From Hymenobacter metallilatus (GTDB taxonomy: Bacteria > Bacteroidota > Bacteroidia > Cytophagales > Hymenobacteraceae), in NCBI RefSeq assembly GCF_003944705.1, contig NZ_RWIS01000014.1:62001-126000 (forward strand): DNA of 64,000 nucleotides, written 5' to 3'. The notes below the pieces were generated by a model. It worked only from the letters and a program-made list of their open reading frames with translations, was not told the DNA's origin and made no database searches. How positions within the stretch are numbered: the first letter of the stretch is position 1; every line of letters starts with the position of its first letter. The position numbers and the translations under genes were made by a program. Below are positions 17,412 to 26,267 of the stretch, one piece after another.

Positions 17412-17707
17412 AGGCACTGAATCACATCGACCACTTCGCGCATTTTCAGCGAGTAGAAGATGTTCTTGCCGTCGCGCGAGGAGTTAAGGATACCCTTCAG
17501 CTTCATGCCCGTCAGGTGGTGCGACAGCAAGGACTGCTCTACCCCCAGCTTCTCGCTGATGTCCGTCACCGACAGGCTCTCGTGGTTAGACAGCAGCTGC
17601 ACGATGGCAATGCGGGTCGGGTGGGCGGTGGTCTTGAGGATAAAGGCCACCTTCTCCATCTTCTCGGTGGTTAGGTTCAGATCGGCGGAGGTGGTGGTCG
17701 GTGTCAT
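17390..17707 (-). CDS. ArsR/SmtB-family repressor of the sulfur cluster
   Basis: 105 residues from the ATG of MTPTTTSADL; an upstream in-frame ATG at 17785 would run through the operator and is unlikely. The winged-helix core is VTDISEKLGVEQSLLSHHLTG, with the wing SSRDGKNIFYSL. The only cysteines are the two in the C-terminal IQCLAGCTFL. Two Cys in the last helix could form a persulfide or disulfide, as in thiol-based sulfur sensors, though SqrR/BigR place one of theirs elsewhere. An operator motif occurs both before this gene and before TauE, so autoregulation plus control of the sulfur operon is likely. Confidence 0.85.
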   Translation of the reverse strand: MTPTTTSADLNLTTEKMEKVAFILKTTAHPTRIAIVQLLSNHESLSVTDISEKLGVEQSLLSHHLTGMKLKGILNSSRDGKNIFYSLKMREVVDVIQCLAGCTFL

Positions 17708-17716
17708 AAGGTGCTG

Positions 17717-17749
17717 CAAATGTATGATCATTTGTTCATGTATACAAAT
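17717..17749 (-). promoter_or_regulatory. ArsR operator: overlapping palindromes
   Basis: CAAAT (17717-17721) pairs with ATTTG (17730-17734), and ATTTGT (17730-17735) pairs with ACAAAT (17744-17749), so two palindromes share one arm. The motif ATACATGAACAA on the minus strand recurs before TauE. It sits 10-42 bp upstream of the ArsR start, as expected for autorepression. Confidence 0.65.
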
Positions 17750-17906
17750 TTGCTCTCCCCTTTGGTTCCAAAATATTTCACACAATCGTACATGTCGCCC
17801 CGATCCTTGACTCTGCTACCCGTTTAATCCGCTCACGGGGCACGTCATGATGCCTTCCAATCGTGGTGCTTCGTACAGAATGCTTTACCCCATTTTATCT
17901 TTCCCT

Positions 17907-18596
17907 ATGAGACACCTGGAGCAGCACCGCACGCATCGGATTGGTTGGTTACGGGCCGCCGTGCTCGGCGCCAACGACGGCATTATTTCCACGGCCAGCC
18001 TGGTGGTGGGCGTGGCCGCCGCCAGTGCCACGCGGGAAAGTGTGCTGGTGGCCGGCGTGGCTGGGCTGGTGGCGGGAGCCATGTCGATGGCGACGGGCGA
18101 ATACGTTTCCGTCAGCTCGCAGGCCGATACGGAAGCGGCGGACCTGGCCCGGGAACAGGAAGAGTTAAATACCGATGCCCTGTTTGAGCACCAGGAGCTT
18201 ACCGCCATCTACGTGCAACGCGGGGTGGAGCCGGACCTGGCCGCGAAGGTGGCCGAGCAGCTGATGGCCCGGGATGCGCTGGGTACTCACGCGCGGGAGG
18301 AGCTGGGCATTTCCGAAACCATGAGTGCCAACCCCATTCAGGCGGCGCTGGCATCGGCCGCTACGTTCACCGTGGGCGCGGCGCTGCCGCTACTGGTGAT
18401 TCTGGTGGCCCCGGCGACGTATCTGAGCTGGACGGTTTCGATTACCTCCCTGTTGTTTCTGGCCGCGCTGGGTGGTTTGGCCGCCTACGTGGGCGGCTCC
18501 AGTGTGCTGAAAGCGGCGGCCCGGGTGACCTTCTGGGGAGTGCTCGCTATGGCGTTGTCGGCCGTAGTGGGTACTTTTTTCAACGTGACCCCCTAA
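17907..18596 (+). CDS. VIT1/CCC1-family transporter
   Basis: 229 residues from the ATG of MRHLEQHRTHR. The N-terminus GWLRAAVLGANDGIISTASL and the following AGAMSMATGEYVSVSSQ are hallmark sequences of the VIT family, whose members export Fe2+ or Mn2+ from the cytoplasm. Five membrane helices are expected, and a charged stretch of about residues 70-115 (ADLAREQEELNTDALFEHQE) matches the cytoplasmic metal-binding region. It diverges from the ArsR gene, with 199 bp between start codons. Confidence 0.85.
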   Translation: MRHLEQHRTHRIGWLRAAVLGANDGIISTASLVVGVAAASATRESVLVAGVAGLVAGAMSMATGEYVSVSSQADTEAADLAREQEELNTDALFEHQELTAIYVQRGVEPDLAAKVAEQLMARDALGTHAREELGISETMSANPIQAALASAATFTVGAALPLLVILVAPATYLSWTVSITSLLFLAALGGLAAYVGGSSVLKAAARVTFWGVLAMALSAVVGTFFNVTP

Positions 18597-18800
18597 GAGC
18601 AACTCGAACTAGTAGCAGGGCTCCATAACACCGGCTCTTCTGGCCCGTTGGGGCCGGCAAGGCTGTTTTCGCTGGTGGCAGTGAACGTAAAGTTTGGGAC
18701 AAATTCAGTCCCGACCTGCAACCGCATGGCAGGCTGACACGCCTTTGACTTCGGTGCTTTTCGTCAAAAGGGTGCACCTTTGCACTTGCTATCATTGTCT

Positions 18801-19172
18801 ATGTCTCGTTTCCTAGCCCATCTGCTGTTGCTGCTCTATGCGGGTATTTACCTGCATTGCCAGCCGCTGCCTGTCCGGGTTCTGGCATCGACCCCGGACT
18901 ACAGCAACCAGCAGGAATCATCCCGAACCGGCCTCTGCAAAAAGAAGCTGCAGACGGTGCAGGCCGATCCGCAGACCAAGCACGCGCCGGTGGTCAAAGC
19001 CAAGCTGCTGCCCCTGGACCTGGTTCTGGGCGATGACTTTCCGGCCGTGTATTTCGGCCTCCTGTTTCCGGCCGACGAGCCCACGCTCAACCCTGCCCGC
19101 GGCCCGAATGCCGGCCCCGAGCAGTCGTTTGCCAACCACCCCAACAAAGCTCCGCCCGTTCGCTTTTCTTAG
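18801..19172 (+). CDS. Small exported hypothetical protein preceding an RND efflux set
   Basis: 123 residues from the ATG of MSRFLAHLLL. A signal peptide (LLLLLYAGIYLHCQPLPVRV) is followed by a polar region with KKKLQTVQAD and KHAPVVKAKLLPLDLVLG. No family recognised. The gene is followed by a terminator and then by the TolC gene, all on the plus strand. Small exported orphans before efflux operons may be metal-responsive accessory proteins, but nothing in the sequence shows metal ligands. Confidence 0.55.
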   Translation: MSRFLAHLLLLLYAGIYLHCQPLPVRVLASTPDYSNQQESSRTGLCKKKLQTVQADPQTKHAPVVKAKLLPLDLVLGDDFPAVYFGLLFPADEPTLNPARGPNAGPEQSFANHPNKAPPVRFS

Positions 19173-19201
19173 GAAAATGCGCAGTGGAGCCGGGTGCGTA
19201 C

Positions 19202-19245
19202 CCGGTTAATTGCTCCATGCTATGGGGGCGATAACCGGTTTTTTT
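19202..19245 (+). terminator. Probable terminator after the small exported protein
   Basis: CCGGTTA pairs with TAACCGG, with an inner CTCCAT/ATGGGG helix, followed by seven T residues. It lies 30 bp after the stop codon at 19172 and separates that gene from the TolC-RND set. Confidence 0.65.
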
Positions 19246-19411
19246 ATGCCCTAGCCGGCCTGCCGCTTTACGCGGCACCCTTCCGTTGCCCCGGCTCCGG
19301 CCACCGGGCAGCCCCGCCTTTTCCTGAGAGCCCCAGCAAATCTGCCTGTCAACTGGCCGACTGCGCTCCTGTGCGCCCGGCCCGGATTTCTGTCCTGACT
19401 TCTCTCAGCCC

Positions 19412-20824
19412 ATGTTTTCTTGTTACTACCTGACCCGGGGGCTACTGCCGCCGGGCCGCTGGCTGCTGGCTGCCACCCTGCTACTGGTGACAACGGCCAG
19501 CCACGCCCAGGATACGGCGGCCGGCCGGCCCTTATCCTTAAAAGAAGCCCTGGAGCTGGCCCGCACCCAGGCCCCGCATCTGCAGGCCAAAGCCTACCAG
19601 GTGCAGGCCGCCGAGGCTGACATCACCCAAACCAAAACCCAGCGCCTGCCCTCTGTGCGGCTCAGCGGACAGGTGAGCTACGGCTCCACCAACGCCGTGG
19701 CCGGCACCATGCTGCCCGTCGGCACCATCATTCCCAGCAGCGGCTCGCTGAGCGGCGTAAACTCCTACAACGCCGTATTCGGCAGCCTGGGCACCGCGCT
19801 GGCGGAGTGGAGTCCGGTTACCTTTGGGCAGTACCCGGCCCAGCGGGCCCGCGCCGAAGCCGCCCGCGACTACGCCCAGGCCGACGCCGACAACGAGCTG
19901 TTCACCCAGCAGCTGCGCGTGGCTCAGACCTACCTTGATTTGCTGGCTACGCAAAGCCTGCGCCAGGTGCGCGAGCAGGATGTGCGCCGGGTATTCATAC
20001 TCAAAAAGACCATTACCCGGCTGGCGCTGCATGGTCTGCGCCCCGGCGTGGACAGCACCCTGGCCCGCGCGGCCGAGGCCCAGTCGAAGCTGGCGCTGGT
20101 AAGTGCCCAGGAACAGGAAGCCGACCGCCAGGCCCGTCTTTCCACGCTGCTGGGCCAGCCCGGTGCTACCTGGCAGCCCGATACGCTCTACAACCGAACC
20201 CTGCCGCCCGCGCTGGTGCCGCCCACGGCCACGCACCCCACGCTGGGCCTGCAGCAGCGGGCCGTGGACCTGGGCCAAGCCCGCGAAACGGTCATTCGCC
20301 GTCAGTACCGCCCCCGGCTTTCCCTGCTGGGGGCCACCTGGGGCCGGGGCTCCGGGCTAAGCTACAACGGCACCACCGACTACGGGCTGGGCGGGGCCGC
20401 ACCCACCCGCTTCAACTACGCCGTGGGCGTGGGCGTGGTGTTCGACCTGCTGGACTGGCCCCGCGTGCAGGCCCAGGCCAAAGCCGAAAACCTGCGCACG
20501 CAAGGTCTTCAAGCGGAATATCGCCAGCAGCAGCTGGAACTCAGCAACCAGGCCACTTTAGCTAACCAGCGTCTGCAGCTGGCCGCCGAGCGCGCCCGCC
20601 AGGCCCCGCTGCAGCTCGCGGCGGCCCAGCAGGCCTACCGCCAGAAGCTGGCCCTGTACAACTCCGGCCTGGCCACCGTGGTCGACGTGACCCAGGCTCT
20701 GTACGGGCTGCAGCAGGCCGAGCAGGACCAGGTGCTCACGGCCAACGCCGCCTGGCAGGCCGTGCTGCTGCAAACTGCTGCCGCCGGCGACTTTTCCTTC
20801 TTTTTCACTCACGTAACGCCCTAG
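19412..20824 (+). CDS. TolC-family outer-membrane efflux protein
   Basis: 470 residues with a signal peptide ending near SHAQD. The two TolC repeats start with LSLKEALELARTQAPHLQAK and resume after about residue 270 (HPTLGLQQRAVDLGQARETV). Long helical, Ala/Gln-rich segments alternate with beta strands (FNYAVGVGVVFDLLDWPRVQ). It would form the outer-membrane tunnel for the RND pump encoded 4 bp downstream. The set order TolC, RND, adaptor is unlike the commoner adaptor-first order. Confidence 0.9.
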   Translation: MFSCYYLTRGLLPPGRWLLAATLLLVTTASHAQDTAAGRPLSLKEALELARTQAPHLQAKAYQVQAAEADITQTKTQRLPSVRLSGQVSYGSTNAVAGTMLPVGTIIPSSGSLSGVNSYNAVFGSLGTALAEWSPVTFGQYPAQRARAEAARDYAQADADNELFTQQLRVAQTYLDLLATQSLRQVREQDVRRVFILKKTITRLALHGLRPGVDSTLARAAEAQSKLALVSAQEQEADRQARLSTLLGQPGATWQPDTLYNRTLPPALVPPTATHPTLGLQQRAVDLGQARETVIRRQYRPRLSLLGATWGRGSGLSYNGTTDYGLGGAAPTRFNYAVGVGVVFDLLDWPRVQAQAKAENLRTQGLQAEYRQQQLELSNQATLANQRLQLAAERARQAPLQLAAAQQAYRQKLALYNSGLATVVDVTQALYGLQQAEQDQVLTANAAWQAVLLQTAAAGDFSFFFTHVTP

Positions 20825-20828
20825 CCGC

Positions 20829-23800
20829 ATGTACGAACTCATCCGGTCGGCCCTGCAGCGGCCCCTCACCGTGGTGGTGGCCATGCTGGCCATCCTCTTT
20901 TTCGCCTTCGCCGCTGTGCGCGACATTGCCGTGGACATCTTCCCCAGCATGGACGTGCCGGCCATCTACGTGGCCGAGCCCTACGGCGGGCTCTCGCCCG
21001 AACAGCTCGACGGTTTCATGGCCAACCAGTTTCAGAACAACTTCCTGTTCGTCTCCGGGGTCAAGAAGATTGAAACCAAGAGCATTCAGGGCCTGACGCT
21101 CATCAAGCTCTCCTTTTACCCCGGCACCGACATGGCCCAGGCCGCCGCCGAGGTGGCCACCCAGGTGTCGCGGGCCACGGCCTTTATGCCGCTGGGCACG
21201 CTGCCCCCGCAGGTGGTGCGCTTCGATGCCAGCTCCCTGCCCGTGGGCCAACTGGTGCTGGAAAGCGAGAAAAGCTCCCTGACCCAGCTCCAGGATCTGG
21301 CCGCCAGCCGCATCCGGCCCATGTTTACCACCATTCCGGGCGTCACCTCCACGGCCCCGTTCGGCGGCAACATCCGCACCATCGTGGTGAAGGCCGACCC
21401 GGCCAAATTACGCGGCTACCAGCTCACGCCCGACGACGTGGTCAAGGCCATCGTCAGCAGCAACCAGCCCTCGGCGGCTGGCAACGTGAAGATGGGCGAC
21501 GTGGCCTACATGGCCCCGGTGAACTCGCTGATTGAAAACCCCGCCGACTTCCTGGACGTGCCCTTGCGCACCGGCGCCGGCCCCGGCGTGTATTTGCGCG
21601 ACGTGGCCACGGTGGAGGACGCGGCCGACGTGACGACTGGCTACGCCGTCATCAACGGCAAGCGGGCTATTTACATGCCGGTCATCAAGAAGGCCGACGC
21701 CTCTACCCTGAAGGTGGTGCAGCAGGTCAAGGCCAAGCTGCCCACCCTGCGGGCTCTGCTGCCCGAGGACGTAAAGCTCAGCTACGCCTTTGACCAATCG
21801 ACCTACGTGGCCAACTCGCTCAAAAGTCTCGTCACGGAGGGCGTCCTGGGCGCGGTGCTCACGGGTCTGATGGTGCTCTTGTTTCTGCGCGACTGGCGCA
21901 GCGTGGTGATTGTGGTGACGACCATTCCGCTGTCGGTCTTGTCGGCCGTGATTCTGCTTAAGCTCTTCGGGCAGACGCTTAACATCATGACCCTATCGGG
22001 GCTGGCCCTAGCCATCGGCGTGCTGGTGGACGAAGCGACGGTGACTATCGAGAACATTCACCAGCACCTGGAGCGGGGCAAGCCCAAGGCCCAGGCCATC
22101 TGGGACGCGGCCCGCGAAATAGCCCTGCCCAAGCTGCTGATTCTGCTCTGTATCCTGGCTGTGTTCGCCCCGGCCCTGATTATGGAAGGCGTGCCGCGGG
22201 CCATGTTCCTGCCCTTGTCGCTGGCCGTGGGCTTTGCCATGGTGGCCTCGTTCCTGCTCTCGCAGACCTTGGTGCCGGTGATGGCCAACTGGCTCATGAA
22301 AGACCACGCGCTGGCTGCCGGTCACGGTCACGACGAACCAGCTGAACAAACCGGGTTCTTCGCCCGCTTCCAGGCTGGCTACCAGCGCCTGCTCACGCGG
22401 GCCCAGGGCCGGCAGCGGGGCGTGGTGCTGAGCTACTTGGCATTGTCGCTGATAATAGTGGGAGCGGGATTTGCCGTCATAGGCACCGACATCTTTCCGC
22501 AGGCTAACAGCGGACAGTTCCAGCTGCGGCTGCGCGAGAAGGTGGGCACCCGCCTGGAGAAAACCGAGCAGACGGTGGCGGCGGTGCAGGCCATCATCAA
22601 TAAGGAAGTCGGCCCCGACAACGTGGAAATCAGCTCCACCTTCGTGGGCACCCAGCCAGCCAGCTTCGCCGTCAACTCGGTATTCGTCTTCACCACCGGC
22701 CCCCACGAGGCCTTGATGCAGGTGGCCCTGAAAGAGGGCGTGCACGTGAACCTGAGCCAGCTCAAGGAGCGGCTGCGCAGGCGCATCCACGAAGCGCAGC
22801 CGGGGCTACAGTTAAGCTTCGAGCCCATTGAGTTGGTGGAAAAGGTAATGAGCGACGGGGCGCCCACGCCCATTCAGGTAAACGTGGGGGGCAAAAATCT
22901 CAAGGAGGCCGCCGGCCACGCCCGTAAGGTGCTGGCCAAGCTCAAGCAGATTCCTTACCTGCGCGACGTGCAGATTGCTCAGCCCCTGCAATACCCGGCC
23001 CTGCGCATCGACGTGGACAGGGAGCGAGCCGCCCAGTTCGGGCTTACCAGTCAGGAAATCACCCAGTCGGTAGTAGCGGCCACGTCCTCCTCGCGCTTCA
23101 CCAGCAAAAACCTCTGGCTCGACCCCAAGTCCGGCCTGGGCTACCAGGTGCAGGTGCAGCTGCCCGAAGACCAGCTCACCCAGCTCCAGGATCTGGAGGC
23201 GCTGCCCGTCAAGGCCGGGCAGGCCCGCCCCACCATCGGGGAGGTGGCCACGGTGTCGGCGCGCATGATGCCCGGCCAGATTGACCGCCAGGGGCCCTAC
23301 CGCCTGGTGAGCATCACCGCCAACGTGCAGGGCCGCGACCTGGGCACCGCCGCGCAGGCTGTGCGTAAGGCGCTCAAGCAAGTCGGCGAGCCCCCGCGCG
23401 GAGTAGTAGCCAACCTGGTGGGCCAGCCCCAGCTGCTGGAAGACACGATGAGCAGCCTGCAGACGGGCCTCGGTATGGCCATCGTGGTGATTTTCCTGCT
23501 GCTGGCCGCCAACTTCCAGTCGTTCCGCCTCTCGCTGGTGGTGCTCTCGGTGGTGCCGGCCGTAGTGGCGGGTTCTCTGCTCATGCTGCTGGCTTGTGGC
23601 GCTACGCTCAACCTGCAGTCCTACATGGGCATGATTATGAGCGTGGGCGTGTCGGTGGCCAACGCCATTCTGCTCATCACCAGCGCCGACCACTTGCGCC
23701 ACGAGCACCGCAACGTGCCCCTGGCCGCGCGCCTGGCCGCCGACACCCGCATCCGGCCCATCCTGATGACCAGCATCGCCATGATTGCTGGCATGCTGCC

Positions 23801-23987
23801 CATGGCCTCGGGTCTGGGCGAGGGCGGCGACCAGATTGCCCCGCTGGGCCAGGCCGTCATCGGCGGGCTCATCGCCTCCACGCTGGCTTCGCTGCTGGTG
23901 CTGCCCCACGTGTTCGGCTGGGCCATGCGCCGCGTGGGCTACGAATCCGGCTCCCTGTTGCCTGCCCGCACCCGGCAGGCCGCTTAA
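20829..23987 (+). CDS. RND efflux permease (AcrB/HAE-like)
   Basis: 1052 residues, full length for the superfamily, with 12 expected membrane helices and two large periplasmic loops. Helix 4 carries AIGVLVDEATVTIENIHQHL; the usual proton-relay DD pair is DE here. Other markers are AVDIFPSMDVPAIYV near the N-terminus and MGMIMSVGVSVANAILLIT in helix 10. It is a proton-driven inner-membrane pump working with the TolC protein and the adaptor on either side. Substrate is not deducible; the sequence is not of the CusA/CzcA metal type in the helix 4 motif, so organic or mixed substrates are possible. Confidence 0.9.
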   Translation: MYELIRSALQRPLTVVVAMLAILFFAFAAVRDIAVDIFPSMDVPAIYVAEPYGGLSPEQLDGFMANQFQNNFLFVSGVKKIETKSIQGLTLIKLSFYPGTDMAQAAAEVATQVSRATAFMPLGTLPPQVVRFDASSLPVGQLVLESEKSSLTQLQDLAASRIRPMFTTIPGVTSTAPFGGNIRTIVVKADPAKLRGYQLTPDDVVKAIVSSNQPSAAGNVKMGDVAYMAPVNSLIENPADFLDVPLRTGAGPGVYLRDVATVEDAADVTTGYAVINGKRAIYMPVIKKADASTLKVVQQVKAKLPTLRALLPEDVKLSYAFDQSTYVANSLKSLVTEGVLGAVLTGLMVLLFLRDWRSVVIVVTTIPLSVLSAVILLKLFGQTLNIMTLSGLALAIGVLVDEATVTIENIHQHLERGKPKAQAIWDAAREIALPKLLILLCILAVFAPALIMEGVPRAMFLPLSLAVGFAMVASFLLSQTLVPVMANWLMKDHALAAGHGHDEPAEQTGFFARFQAGYQRLLTRAQGRQRGVVLSYLALSLIIVGAGFAVIGTDIFPQANSGQFQLRLREKVGTRLEKTEQTVAAVQAIINKEVGPDNVEISSTFVGTQPASFAVNSVFVFTTGPHEALMQVALKEGVHVNLSQLKERLRRRIHEAQPGLQLSFEPIELVEKVMSDGAPTPIQVNVGGKNLKEAAGHARKVLAKLKQIPYLRDVQIAQPLQYPALRIDVDRERAAQFGLTSQEITQSVVAATSSSRFTSKNLWLDPKSGLGYQVQVQLPEDQLTQLQDLEALPVKAGQARPTIGEVATVSARMMPGQIDRQGPYRLVSITANVQGRDLGTAAQAVRKALKQVGEPPRGVVANLVGQPQLLEDTMSSLQTGLGMAIVVIFLLLAANFQSFRLSLVVLSVVPAVVAGSLLMLLACGATLNLQSYMGMIMSVGVSVANAILLITSADHLRHEHRNVPLAARLAADTRIRPILMTSIAMIAGMLPMASGLGEGGDQIAPLGQAVIGGLIASTLASLLVLPHVFGWAMRRVGYESGSLLPARTRQAA

Positions 23988-24010
23988 CCTTCTCTCTTTT
24001 TCGACTAACT

Positions 24011-25180
24011 ATGAATGCCTTCCTGAACATACGTATCCGCTCACCCCGGAATTTTTCTCCGCTGGCGACGGCTCTGATGCTGAGCGGCTTACTGGGCAGT
24101 TGCTCGTCCGGCGCTTTGGAGCCTGCGGCCGAAAAGCCCACGCCGGCCACGCCGGCCACCGTAACTACCTTTCGGCTGACCGATGCGCCGGCCGTGCGCC
24201 GGCTGCGGTTACCCGCCGAGCTCAAGCCCTTCGAGCAGGTAGACCTGTTTCCCCGCGTGGGCGCCTTTGTCCAGCAGGTACTCGTGGACCGCGGCTCCCG
24301 CGTGACCAAGGGCCAGACGCTGGCCGTGCTGGAAGCCCCCGAGTTGGCCGCCCAACTCTCCCGCGCCCGCTCGCGCTGGCAGGCGGCCCAGGCCAAGCTC
24401 TCCGGTACCCGGGCCAGTTACGAGCGCCTACTCCGCACCAGCCAGGAGCCGGGCACCATCTCCCCGAATGACCTGGAGCGCGCCCGCGCCGAGATGCAGG
24501 CCGACCAGGCCAATGTGCAGGCCGCGCAGTCTGAGCTGCAGGCCAGCCGGGAGCTGAGCAACTACTTGGTGGTGCGCGCCCCCTTTAGCGGCACCATCAC
24601 GGCCCGCAACGTGTCGGCCGGGGTCCTGGTGGGGCCGGGGGGAGGGCAGCCGTCGGCACCCATGTTCTCGCTGGAAAACAGCCGCACCCTGCGCCTGGAA
24701 GTGGCAGTGCCAGAGGCCGCGGCCGGCCAGTGGCTGCAGCCCGGCGCTGCGGTGCCGTTCACGGTGCCGGCCTTTCCCGGCCAGACCTTCACGGGGGTGT
24801 ACCGCCGCAACGCCAGCCGCCTGAGCCAGGCCGTGCGCTCGGAGCTGGTGGAAATGGACGTGGCCAACGCGGACGGCCGCTTGAAAGCGGGGATGTACGC
24901 CCAGGTGCTGGTGGCCCTGCCCACCGCGGCCAATGCCGTGGCCGTGCCGACGTCGGCCGTATTCGCCACGCCCGATGCCCCGAAGCAGGCGCAGGTCGTG
25001 CGGGTGCAGCAGGGGCGGGCCCAGTGGGTACCCGTGCGCAAGGGCCAGCTGCTGAGCCGCGACACGGTGGTGGTGTTCGGCCCGCTGCAGCCCGGCGACG
25101 AGTTACTTCGGGAGGCTTCCGAACAGGTGACCGATGGACAGCCCCTTACGGTGGCCAAGGGCAAGCCCGCCGGAGGCTGA
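24011..25180 (+). CDS. RND periplasmic adaptor (membrane fusion lipoprotein)
   Basis: 389 residues from the ATG of MNAFLNIRIR; upstream in-frame codons run inside the RND gene in another phase and are not used. A lipoprotein signal (LSGLLGSC) is present. The lipoyl/barrel-sandwich halves are PRVGAFVQQVLVDRGSRV and VVRAPFSGTITARNVSAG, separated by a coiled hairpin of about residues 110-175. It links the RND pump to the TolC tunnel. The start is 23 bp after the pump gene. Confidence 0.9.
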   Translation: MNAFLNIRIRSPRNFSPLATALMLSGLLGSCSSGALEPAAEKPTPATPATVTTFRLTDAPAVRRLRLPAELKPFEQVDLFPRVGAFVQQVLVDRGSRVTKGQTLAVLEAPELAAQLSRARSRWQAAQAKLSGTRASYERLLRTSQEPGTISPNDLERARAEMQADQANVQAAQSELQASRELSNYLVVRAPFSGTITARNVSAGVLVGPGGGQPSAPMFSLENSRTLRLEVAVPEAAAGQWLQPGAAVPFTVPAFPGQTFTGVYRRNASRLSQAVRSELVEMDVANADGRLKAGMYAQVLVALPTAANAVAVPTSAVFATPDAPKQAQVVRVQQGRAQWVPVRKGQLLSRDTVVVFGPLQPGDELLREASEQVTDGQPLTVAKGKPAGG

Positions 25181-25232
25181 TATATGAACGATTTTTCATT
25201 TGTTTGTTGTTGCGCGTTTAAATCCTCTGACC

Positions 25233-25832
25233 ATGAATCGTAAAAATCTGCTACAGTGGCTTCCGCTGGCTTTGTTTGCCCTCGTTCTGTTCACGCCGCT
25301 GCGCACGCCGGTACTGGGCGCCCTGCAGCGCGGCCTGCTGGCCACGGGCCTGTGGAAACCGGATGTGCCAGTAGCGACTCCGGCTCCGGCCGCCGCGCCC
25401 ATCGTGGCCACGGGTGGGGCGGCGTATCCCCACGACCTGCCCCTGCTTACCCTCGAAGGCAAGCACGTCAACCTGAGTGATTTGAAGGGCAAGGTGGTGT
25501 TTGTGAACCTGTGGGCCAGCTGGTGCCCGCCCTGCGTGGCCGAAATGCCCGGCATTCACGCCCTGTACAAGAAAATGGACTCGAAAAAGGTGGCTTTCGT
25601 AATGATTTCCCTGGATGAGAATCCGGCCAAGGCCCAAGCGATGCTCAAGCGCCAGGGCTACACCTTCCCGGTGTATTTCCCCGCCGGCCCGCTCGCGCCG
25701 CCGTTTGATTCCAACTCCATTCCGTCCACGGTGATTCTGGGCCCGGACGGGCAGGTAGCGGCCCGTCACGACGGCATGGCTGAATACGACACGCCCGAGT
25801 TCAAGGCCGCTTTGGAAAAGCTGGCCAGGTAG
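25233..25832 (+). CDS. TlpA-type membrane-anchored thioredoxin
   Basis: 199 residues from the ATG of MNRKNLLQWL. An N-terminal membrane anchor (LQWLPLALFALVLFTPL) is followed by a TlpA/redoxin domain with NLWASWCPPCVAEMPGI, the CPPC redox pair, and the cis-Pro region SIPSTVILGPDG. It acts in the periplasm, reducing disulfides, for example in cytochrome maturation. It is the last gene before a strong terminator and may be co-transcribed with the efflux set (52 bp gap). Confidence 0.9.
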   Translation: MNRKNLLQWLPLALFALVLFTPLRTPVLGALQRGLLATGLWKPDVPVATPAPAAAPIVATGGAAYPHDLPLLTLEGKHVNLSDLKGKVVFVNLWASWCPPCVAEMPGIHALYKKMDSKKVAFVMISLDENPAKAQAMLKRQGYTFPVYFPAGPLAPPFDSNSIPSTVILGPDGQVAARHDGMAEYDTPEFKAALEKLAR

Positions 25833-25853
25833 GCCTCCTGCTAGGGAATGAAT

Positions 25854-25897
25854 GAGCAGCCGGGTATGGTGGTCAGGGCCACCATACCCGGCTGCTC
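25854..25897 (+). terminator. Strong hairpin terminator after the TlpA gene
   Basis: A perfect 19-bp stem from GAGCAGCCGGG to CCCGGCTGCTC with a 6-base loop, 21 bp after the stop codon. There is no long T tract, but stability is very high. It closes the plus-strand efflux block. Confidence 0.7.
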
Positions 25898-26267
25898 GTT
25901 TGGCGTTGCATAGCAGTGCAGGTCGGCCGCGTGGGCGCAAGGAATGCGGTGCCCATTGTGCAAGCGGCTTTCCCGCGTGTTAAGCTCGATAAGGAAGGGC
26001 AATGGACGGGCAATTTTCAAGCTGCACGTACTATTCCAGCCCGGTGCCCGGCGCAAAGACGTCGGCGTCCAAAAACGGGGGAGCGGGCGTTGCCGGCCAA
26101 CTGCTACCTTGGGCCAGCCCGCTCCGCCTACCCGGTGAAACCCGTGAGCGACTGTCTGGAGGATGTCGGTATAGACCAGGTGTCGGCCCATTGAGAGCGG
26201 GGAGATGTGCAGAATGCCGCTGACCTAACGCGCGGAACAGAGGAAATGCAGTGACTGGGTGCGGGGG
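25898..26267. other. Gene-free stretch between TlpA and NhaA
   Basis: About 370 bp between converging genes. Open frames exist on both strands (about 90-115 codons) but they lack recognisable domains, plausible starts or protein-like composition. I see no RNA element here. Confidence 0.5.

Noticed and set aside
25841..26191. 116-codon minus-strand open frame after the TlpA gene
   Set aside because: It runs through the perfect terminator hairpin and shows no protein-like pattern.
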